Shown here: one piece after another, positions 56,380-64,000 of the stretch | Layout of the letters: every line of letters starts with the position of its first letter | Numbering within the stretch: position 1 is the first letter of the stretch | Source: Porodaedalea pini | Lineage: Eukaryota > Basidiomycota > Agaricomycetes > Hymenochaetales > Hymenochaetaceae | Direction: 5' to 3' | DNA length: 64,000 bases | NCBI GenBank assembly: GCA_002794775.1 | Contig: NBAY01000001.1 | Coordinates: 248,001 to 312,000, forward strand | Position numbers and translations under genes: made by a program | The notes under the pieces: generated by a model | What the model saw: the letters and a program-made list of their open reading frames with translations, nothing else | Databases searched by the model: none | What the model was told of the DNA's origin: nothing

Positions 56380-57207
56380 CATTTCTCCGACGACTGACAG
56401 CTCAATCCTTCACGCTTGCTATTGCATCGTTGTACACTACGCTGGAATGGCGATTGACGAACCTTTACTTATGGCGTTGGAGTAGGTCCCTCGCGTCTCG
56501 TGCTGTAGTCCAGTCACGCGGTCTTGTATCCCGACAGAACAAATCCAGAATAACAGCACAAATCACTGAGAAAACTCGAATAGGAAAACTCGATAAAAGA
56601 GAAGTTGATGTTGGCGTTCCGTTGACTTGAGCCGAGCATCCAACACGTGTTCAACCAATGACATGCCAAATACATACAAACTCTGTCAAACTCCTCGGAA
56701 TTTGAGTCTTCGGGCGCAATACTAGAACTGCACTCTCCATTTTTGTAATCCTTTTGTTGCAACTTTCTTGCGCTCAGCTATCCTTCCTTGTATCATTTTC
56801 GGTCAGTTTCTGATCAATTTGAAGGAGGCAGGAGAGAATTGAGCTGGGCGCGCTGATGAAGTCAAAGACTAGCGTCATCATCTAGCGTCATACCGCACGG
56901 TGAAAGTCAGAAATTTCATCAGTATTATTTATCGGTCCTTGAGGACATGGCACTATAGCGTTGCGGAAGTCGTCGCCAGTGAGGCTTGAACACAGTGAAT
57001 ATCAACAAAAAGCGTCGTCGCGAATTAGACACGCATTCTAAAGAAAACGAATATCTGTACGTACAACTGATTCTCTGAAATAAACGGCGTGGTAGAAGAG
57101 TGAAGTTAGGTATAAGTCAGAACAGCGACGTTCTACGTCGTATAGTCATGAAATATACGGAGTGCGTACATTATAAGCTTCAATATAAGCAGAATGACAA
57201 ACAGAAT
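56380..57207. other. Intergenic, no gene seen
   Basis: About 830 bp downstream of the CDCA7-like gene. Short frames only; nothing supported. Confidence 0.45.
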
Positions 57208-59853
57208 CTAAGACGAAGCTTCTCCACCAGCAAGACGCCAAGCAAGTAGGTCGGCATACTCTCCCAGACCTTTCACGAGCGCCTTTACATCCGCTTGAGA
57301 TGGCGGGCCTTGCGCGGCGCCCATCACGGAAGTGCCGGAGTTATTCTGAGCTTTCTCTGAGTCCACCCTTCCTTTCACAGGCACTCCTCCGAAACTTTCA
57401 ATGATGGATTCCTTCCCGTCGACTCCCTCTGCCGCCGCGAGCCATTTCGCAAGCTGCTGCACTTCCGCAGGGTCCGAGAAGCCCCACCAGCGCTCCTCTT
57501 TCTCACCGTTACTGGATCCTGCCATCCCACCGCGCCCCCATACCGCGAGGAACCATCCCCATTTGCGGTGCCCCGTGCGATCCTCCTCGTCTGGCATCTT
57601 CGTCTTGCTACGCTTATTGTTCCCCCGGCGCACGGAGGCTGCATAGTATACGCGTCCTTGCGAGTCCCTGCCAAGCGGACCGAATCTCGGTGCAGCGCCC
57701 TGCAGCTCCAGCAAATGTGTGTTTTCAAGAGCTGTAAGCGTTGCCTTATGTGCAGCAAGCGCTGTACGATATGCCTTATCCTTCTCAGTGTCTTTCTCCT
57801 TTGCCTTTCCCTTCTTCACGGCGCCCTTCTCGTCGACCTTATCCTTAGTCTGATCTTTATCTTTTCCCTCGCCCCACCCGAGTAAAACGCGCTCCTTAGC
57901 CCATCGCTCATTCTCTTTGCGTACATCCGACCAGTACGCGCGATTCTCGCCGCGTGCATCCGCAGAACCCTCTCCAATCTCCGCGCGGACGGATGCGCCT
58001 TGCAGTGCACATTCACATAATGCTATGATGGGAGGTAGGAGCTGTGTTGCATGGGTCACGCCGTTGTCCAAGTCAAGGACTTCCTCCTCTACCGGTGCGT
58101 TCTTCGCACTGCGGCGTGTGTTAATTCGAGAGCTCGTACGCTGTGGCGGTGGATTAGGTTCGTCCTCAGATTCATCTTCAACGAAAGACGGTGTAGCTGC
58201 AGGATCCGGAATTGGCATGACAAAGGCGCTCGGAAGGTTGTTGCGTAGAAATTTGAGACGAGCCCATAATGCAGCAGGGTACACATCTACGCCGCTAAGT
58301 CTCTTCAGCGCTTCGCATATTAGTTTCTGTTCCTCTGGCTCCGAGTCCGCAGCGATCAGGTCGAGTAGACCATACACTAGCGCCTTCGCGCACGGGAAAC
58401 TCAGTGTATGGAAGAGATCCAGCTCTTCCAGGTGAGTGACACCAATTTTCGGCATGAGCGGAGAAAAGCGCAGAATGAATTCGCGTAGCTGTCACAGTGA
58501 TTAGTTATTGAGAGTCTGGCAGTTATAGTGTAGTGCATTATACGTACGAAGAACCTGTCTTCGACCTGCGAGCGGTTGAGCTCTGTTGGCACAGCGGTCC
58601 ACTTCGGCTCACGGACTGGCTTTTTTGCACGCGGTGCACGCAGCTTAGGTTGATCCGGCTGAGCTTTCTTCGTCTCTTTGCCTAAGCCGACAGTAGTAGA
58701 AGAGCCGCTAACTTTGAACACGTCCATCATCCCGGCTTGCGATGACGCATTTGTTCCTGCGTTTTGCGGCCATACTGCGAGTTTACTGTAGAAGTTCAGT
58801 ACGCTATTGGAAGATAATAGACGGATACCCCTACCCGGTAGGGGCAAGGCCCTTCGACTTTCGGCAATGCGTGCAGTTGCAGTTGTCTGCACATTTAGGA
58901 CACCTGAAGCGATACTTATCAACATTTTCAGTGTTACGAGATGGGAAAGAACCAACGTCCAGTGGTACGTTTCCCCAGGAACGTGTTGTTTATTTCGAGT
59001 GACTCCTCGATTCTTGATTATTTCTGTATCCTGCCCATATCTGTTCCTCAGGCAAGGTTTACAGTACTTGGACTTGCAGCGTACGCCAGAGAAAATGGTA
59101 CAATGAAGGCCAACTGAATAAGGTTATTGTTCAGCAAACAACTTCAGGCATATAAAGCATTATGAAGCCACCGAAATGGAGAAAGTGCAGTGCAGTTTGT
59201 GACTAATACAATCGCACGTACACTCACGATTTTATTCGTACCGAGATTTGGCTATGCACTAAGAAATGAAGACACTCACAGGAGTTGTCGCATTTCCTCC
59301 GACATTGGTGGCAATAGAAGTAGCCATTAGGGTAACAGTCAAGGTTTGTAACCTCATTTCCTTGCTCAATATGCTTTGCTGTATCGGATAATTTGCGCTT
59401 CTTGTATGGAGAGTCTATAGGTGTATTCGAGTTGAAAGCCTTCGTAGACAGCGGACTGGCTCTCATGCCATTATTGAGCGTACCCTTCATACGTGCGAGA
59501 CTCAGCGGTGAGGCCGGGATTTCGACGTAGACTTGACTCCGGCGTCTAAGTAATGCATTCGTACCGGCTGTCCTGGGTGAGTTAACAGGCGTCGTGCGGT
59601 GTAATGGCGACGGCGGGATCTCGACATAGACATCGAGCTTCCGCTTGAGGGAATTTGGGGTCATTTGAGGTGCAGTCCGTCTTGGCGAGTCCGTGGACAT
59701 TGTCTTCAATGCGGATTTGGGCGTATTCTTGGGCGTTAGCCTCGATATGTGAGTGGGCGAGGGCGGAATTTCGACGAAGACTTCGAGGCGACGCTTGTGA
59801 ATATCAGAAAGACGCGGTCGCGCCGTCGACAACGATGCGAGCGCAGGAGGCAT
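57208..59853 (-). CDS. CDCA7-like zf-4CXXC_R1 protein with DDT/WHIM-like region
   Basis: The N-terminal 150 residues hold three copies of a motif centred on VEIPPSP (see findings). A 4CXXC_R1 zinc finger follows, split by introns: CHQCRRKCDNS, then (joined) GLHCTIFSGVRCKSKYCKPC, LRNRYGQD, and YRFRCPKCADNCNCTHCRKS with KGLAPTG. This is the cysteine pattern of CDCA7, which works with HELLS/LSH remodellers in DNA methylation maintenance. The C-terminal half begins VEDRFFV joined to REFILRFSP, a DDT-like start. It continues with a helical region and GPLGRDSQGRVYYAASVRRG, which resembles the WHIM/WSD motif of ISWI partners. Lys/Glu-rich linkers intervene. Introns lie near 59100-59270, 58820-58850 and 58490-58550; one near 58930-59030 is unresolved. 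Likely nuclear. Confidence 0.75.
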
Positions 59854-60073
59854 CGAAGCTGAAGTTGTCTAATGAACGATGGTTGTGGTCTGAGTCTAAG
59901 GTTGGAGCAGACGCGTTTGAAGTTTGAACACAACCTAAATAATCGAAACGACGCGTGACCGTGTCAATTAGCTCAGCCCAAAAATTCGTCACAGCAGCAG
60001 AACTGTTTGCTGGACTTTCGTCTTCGCCCAATCCGCAACGGTCCATTGGACGAAACTCTTGTAAAAGGACACC
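59854..60073. promoter_or_regulatory. Divergent promoter of the CDCA7-like gene and TIM17
   Basis: 220 bp separate the opposite start codons, so both promoters lie here. No defined motif found. Confidence 0.5.
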
Positions 60074-60791
60074 ATGGCCCATGCCGACCACACCCGCGAT
60101 CCTTGGTATGTTTTTAAAACTTACCGGGGCTCTCTCTTGCTTATTTTCTTTGTGATCGTAGCCCCTGGGTGGTCCTCAGCGACTTCGGCGGTGCGTTTGC
60201 CATGGGTGCCATTGGTGGTGGCATCTGGCACGGTATCAAGGGCGCGAGAAACTCACCGAGAGTACGTCTTGTTTATTTCCAGGCTAGATCGTGTTGCTGA
60301 GCTTGGTGTCTCAGGGTGAACGTCTCATCGGTGCGGTGTCCGTCATTAAAGCTCGTGCCCCCGTTACTGGCGGCAACTTCGGCGTTTGGGGCGGCATGTT
60401 CTCGACGTTCGACTGTGCGGTGAAGGGGTACAGGCAAAAAGAGGATGCATGGAATGCTATCATCTCCGGCTTCATGACCGGCGGCTGCCTTGCAGCACGA
60501 AGTGAGCAGCGTTCTTTCAGCGTTCTTTCTTCTTTCTTCTATTCTGTCCTTACAAGTCTATACCTTCGCCAGGCGGCCCACGATCTGCACTTGGCTCAGC
60601 TATTGCGTGCAGTATCCTTCTGGGTGTCTTCGAGGGCGTGGGTGTTCTATTGAACAGGATTTTCAGCGAGGGCAATCGGCAGCAACTTCCTCCATGTGAG
60701 TCTCACTTCAGCCATTTCATCATCGATATATTCTTACTGGTTAACATACTCAGTACCCGAAAACATGTCATCGAGCCCATCTCCTGTATAA
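60074..60791 (+). CDS. TIM17: Mitochondrial import inner membrane translocase subunit TIM17
   Basis: A core channel subunit of TIM23 that imports presequence proteins. Exon 1 encodes [10 protein letters not shown], followed by a GTATGT intron, then [20 protein letters not shown] and [13 protein letters not shown]. Exon 3 has [20 protein letters not shown] and [20 protein letters not shown] with [21 protein letters not shown]. The last exons give [33 protein letters not shown] and a short tail ending SPSPV with TAA at 60789-60791. Four hydrophobic segments and the family's GG patterns are present. Four short introns. No presequence, as usual. Confidence 0.93.
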
Positions 60792-61584
60792 TCTGCTGCA
60801 CGATGCCTCTCGTCTCATCCATCCTAGATCTGTGTATTATTGCATCTATATTTCCCCTGTTATCCCTACTCAGCGTTCGTTGCATAATACACCTTTTGCG
60901 CTGGATTTCTCCTCCAGTTTTTCGAATAAGACCCATGTCGCCCTCGATTGTCTCGGCATATGATGTCTTGTGAGCATTTCGTGCAATTGCTTACTGACAA
61001 ACAGATACTGACCTTTTCTTCAGGTGTTAATACAGCGATAGGCAGTCTGATTAGTGATTTCGTCCCATGCAAGGTGCATTGATGCTCTCTAGCGAAAGAA
61101 TAGTCGTATGCAAGGGCATCCAGAGCGATGACGGAGCCCTCCGCTGCGTAACAGGTCACGACGCTATCGCTTACGCGAGGTTCGATTATTTGGTCTACAA
61201 TATATTGATATTGTGCCCTTAAATATATTATCATCTTCCGTCAAGCACAAGGACATTGGTGGCAATGATGACAATTGCGAGCTCGGCTGAATTCTGGAGA
61301 GCTATGACAGTTATGGCATTTGAATGGCAAAGGTATACTTTGTTCTCTTTTAGAGTTCCTTCTGCTGTGCCCAATGTTGCATTGATGAAGGCTTTTCGTT
61401 GTATCTTGACGATTATCTTTCTGTGTACATGAAAGATAGCAAGGCGCTATTTGAAGTGAATCTGCAGTAAATCAAGAAAGTTTCTCTGAAGCACGTGAGC
61501 TAGAGTCAACGCGCTCGCGCGATCGACGCCCGACCGGTTAGACTCATCGCGCCGCCCACACAAACGGTGGTGTCGTGGCCGCAT
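60792..61584. other. Intergenic, promoter of the downstream gene
   Basis: About 790 bp after TIM17. Open frames on both strands are short and unrecognised. I see nothing I can support. Confidence 0.45.
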
Positions 61585-63772
61585 ATGCCTCCACATGCGC
61601 CCTGGTCGTTGGATCTGGTTACACGCTCTTCCCCTTCTCTGCGGCGCGTTCTGCGAACGTCTGTAGCCCAGCGCGTACGACGAGTTCAAGCTGCTCACCA
61701 CACCGCTTCCGCTTCAAGTACTTTGGCTGGCAAGAATCATTCAGATAATACGCCGGCCCTGCTAGGAGAGCGAGATGAAGCTGAAACTGTGTTGCAGAAT
61801 GCACGATCGATCCTCGCATCTGCGTCGCGTCTCCGAGGGAAAGTGAGCTCCCAGTCTGAGTCGGTTCTAGAGCCCCTCTCTTCAGCCTGTGACGCGCTCC
61901 TCGCCGTTGACCTGAAAACAAAAATAAATTTAACAGGTGCGCTATTACCTATATGTTGATGTTATAAGGAAGCTGATATAGAACATGAAGTATATAGTGA
62001 CGAGGAAACTTCTGCGCGAGACCTGGTCGCTGTACTACTCGACGACCCGTTGTCCTCTGACCCGTCCTTGCGTTCCACCATTAAGGAGCGCTGGACGACG
62101 CACGAGGAATTACGGAAAAATATACTACGATTCCAGTGCGTTCTTCAAATCAAAATAAATTCAAGCCTTACTAACTTGTGGAAATAGGCAGATCGACGCC
62201 AATTCTGTTGACGGGAATACCATAACACTTTCCTCCACCTTCTTCACTCGTTTCCCACACCCAATTACGCTGCAAGAACTTCGTTCTTCTTCACTCTCAT
62301 CGGACGTTATTGCGCTCCTCTTAGAAGCTGACATCCCTACACTTGTCATTTCAACCTTCCACTCCCCGTCTCCTTTACTATCCTTCACATTCTCGCAGAA
62401 TCCACGCGCTCTCCTGGTCGTTGACGGCGCACTTAATCCTACATCACCATCAGCCTATCGTCTACGCTCGCAGATCGCTAGCAGATACAGTTGTGATCCA
62501 TCTCGAGTCCTGCTCCTCGATACTGCTCGTGCACTTCGTGGAGCAGCCGCATTGTCTACAGATCCTTCATCCGCATCCGCAGTCCGGGCATTCCAGGAAG
62601 ACGTGCTAGCCTCAGGGATCCCGACGCTATTGCAAACGCTGACAAATACCGTTTCTCTCGGCCCTGCTCGACTACATGCCGATGCGCAGGGTACGGTAGC
62701 AGAACGCGCTGTAACGGAAGTAAAAGAGCTCATACATCAGGCGAAGGAGGAGATGCGTGAGGTACGCGGTCGATCCAGCACACTGCGGGACAACGCGCTG
62801 GAGGAGCGCGAACGAGCTGAAGTGGAGATCTTGGGCGGCGATGCTGATCTAGTCGTTCGCGGGGAACAAGGAAGAGTAGCGCGTGGTGTGGAAAGGGCAG
62901 CTACGGAAGTGAAGCCTGTACTAGATGGATTGGCTTGGTATCGTTTACCTTTCGTCGTTGATGACGTGAGTGCGAGAGTGGACAGCGCTGTCGAGCGAGC
63001 CTTCGCAAGGGAATTCGAGAATGAGGTAAACTCTCATAAACTTCAAGTAGTGAGTTCTGACTGACACCGGGCACAGTTGATGTTTCACACTGGTCGCCTT
63101 TCATCACTCCAAGCCCACCTCGTCGCACGGACAACGTCTCTCCTCACCTCCCTACCACCAGCATTCCACTCCCCTGTCCTACGAAACAACCTCGCACAGC
63201 TCACATCAGCACCTTCTTTCCCCATCACTTCCTCATCCCCTCCGCTCATTCCATCCTCCTCTCCCGCCAGTTCCCTACCGACTCCAGCCCTCCTCACCCC
63301 TCTCCGCGCACGCACCGCCCAGCTCGCACATGCAACCCGGGCCCTGCATCTTTCCGCCCAGCGACTAATCCTTTTCACCTTCTCCAGTACCTCCTTCTCC
63401 GCCGTGGGAGGCGCAGCCCTCTGCGTGAACGCAACGCTCGACGCTGCGAGCGCCGTCGGTGCCGGCGTGCTTGGTGCACTAGTTGGGCTGCGCTGGGCGG
63501 TTGGGCGTTGGGCTCGAGCGCGCTCCGCCTGGTGGGGTGCGTTCTCACGCGTTGGTGACGGGCTAGCAAGAGATATGGACGCAGCGCTGGGAGGAGTGTT
63601 AGACAAACAGGTGTGCGCTGTGCCGAATGAGGCCTGTAAGGGCTTGCAGCGGCTTGTGGAGAGACGCGAGCAAGAAGTTGGCGAGGTTGAGGACGAGCTG
63701 GCGAAGCTTGAAGCAGCGGTTGAAGCACAAAAGGAGCTCGACAAGGAAGAAAAGAATGGAGGGCAAAAGTAG
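61585..63772 (+). CDS. Mitochondrial membrane protein, Mmc1-like (degenerate dynamin-type)
   Basis: The ATG at 61585 is followed by an Arg-rich, acid-free leader (SPSLRRVLRTSVAQRVRRVQ), a probable mitochondrial presequence. The first exon codes a helical region (RDEAETVLQNARSILASASR). Later exons (about 62190-63030 and 63077-63772) have TLVISTFHSPSPLL, ALLVVDGALNPTSPSAYRLR and DPSRVLLLDTARALRGA, resembling a nucleotide-binding fold without a P-loop. Long helices follow, with two hydrophobic segments near residues 600-640 (LILFTFSSTSFSAVGGAALC and ASAVGAGVLGALVGLRWAV) and a final coiled coil (REQEVGEVEDELAKLEAAVE). This agrees with my memory of fungal Mmc1, a matrix-side dynamin-like protein that lost GTPase motifs; the name is tentative. 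Introns lie at about 61935-61970, 62135-62185 and 63030-63076. Confidence 0.6.
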
Positions 63773-64000
63773 ATAGCATTCGCGTATCTTATGATTTATT
63801 GGAATTTCTCCTACGGATACTTTAGCATTTTAGCGAATGCAATGCAAGACAAACGATATGTCTATAGATAACATACGGACAGCAAAAGACATTTTACAGA
63901 TCTCGAATCCGACCCGGGGATTGCGCTACATTTACTTCTTGCACTTTTTTTTTGCAAACGTACAATCGCACTGCTCATCAAGAGCTCGTCACGATAATCT
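63773..64000. other. 3' flank, no gene seen
   Basis: The last 228 bp follow the stop codon of the Mmc1-like gene and contain no feature I can support. Confidence 0.4.

Noticed and set aside
60866..61234. 122-residue minus-strand frame
   Set aside because: No homology I recognise, no clear promoter or splice context.
63085..63744. 219-residue minus-strand frame
   Set aside because: Antisense shadow of the last exon of the Mmc1-like gene.

Overview
The window looks like nuclear DNA of a basidiomycete fungus, probably an Agaricomycete. Genes are dense, carry many 45-75 bp GT-AG introns, and encode eukaryotic nuclear and mitochondrial proteins (Mediator, SF3b, TOP1, TIM17, complex I). It also holds families typical of mushroom-forming fungi: a FunK1-type kinase, an F-box relic, a chromodomain LTR retrotransposon and a chromodomain fused to a hypermodified-thymine-type domain. 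There is no operon logic; where genes are coupled it is by divergent promoters.

Layout. 1-5840: almost complete Ty3/gypsy chromovirus (gag, pol, 3' LTR; only 11 bp of the 5' LTR is inside the window). It carries a candidate -1 frameshift signal and a candidate self-priming site. It sits inside ORF1 of a LINE (5841-10635) whose ORF2 (endonuclease, RT, RNase H) is intact. 10973-14394: alpha/beta hydrolase and a MAG1-type DNA glycosylase on the minus strand. 14660-16598: a short interstitial telomere repeat, a 161-bp palindromic hAT-like MITE with perfect 8-bp TSD, and a decayed F-box gene that the MITE interrupts. 16802-22532: MED12 (minus), divergent from SSR4 (22825-24380). 24737-28986: RSE1/SF3b130. 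29199-30081: 5'-truncated FunK1 kinase. 31231-34663: conserved, mostly disordered fungal protein. 35250-36735: predicted thymine-hypermodification-family domain with C-terminal chromodomain. 37220-38336: NDUFS7. 38553-42031: cPLA2-type phospholipase. 42600-43212: SWS1/ZSWIM7. 43346-44207: an 862-bp non-autonomous retroelement that shares the LINE's 3' tail and has an 11-bp TSD. 44332-46412: TRM11. 46702-46896: NDUFB3, divergent from TOP1 (47222-50562). 51703-53781: secreted serine carboxypeptidase. 54306-55774: unknown protein. 56146-56379: second MITE-like element. 57208-59853: CDCA7-like zf-4CXXC_R1 protein with DDT/WHIM-like region, divergent from TIM17 (60074-60791). 61585-63772: mitochondrial Mmc1-like protein.

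Functionally the host genes are housekeeping: transcription and chromatin (MED12, SSR4, CDCA7-like), splicing (RSE1), DNA repair and topology (MAG1, SWS1, TOP1), tRNA modification (TRM11) and mitochondria (NDUFS7, NDUFB3, TIM17, Mmc1-like). The left 10.6 kb and three smaller insertions are mobile DNA. The most unusual items are the chromodomain-thymine-modification gene, a triplicated V-E-I-P-P-S-P motif in the CDCA7-like protein, the frameshift and self-priming signals of the retrotransposon, and several very small exons that carry active-site residues.
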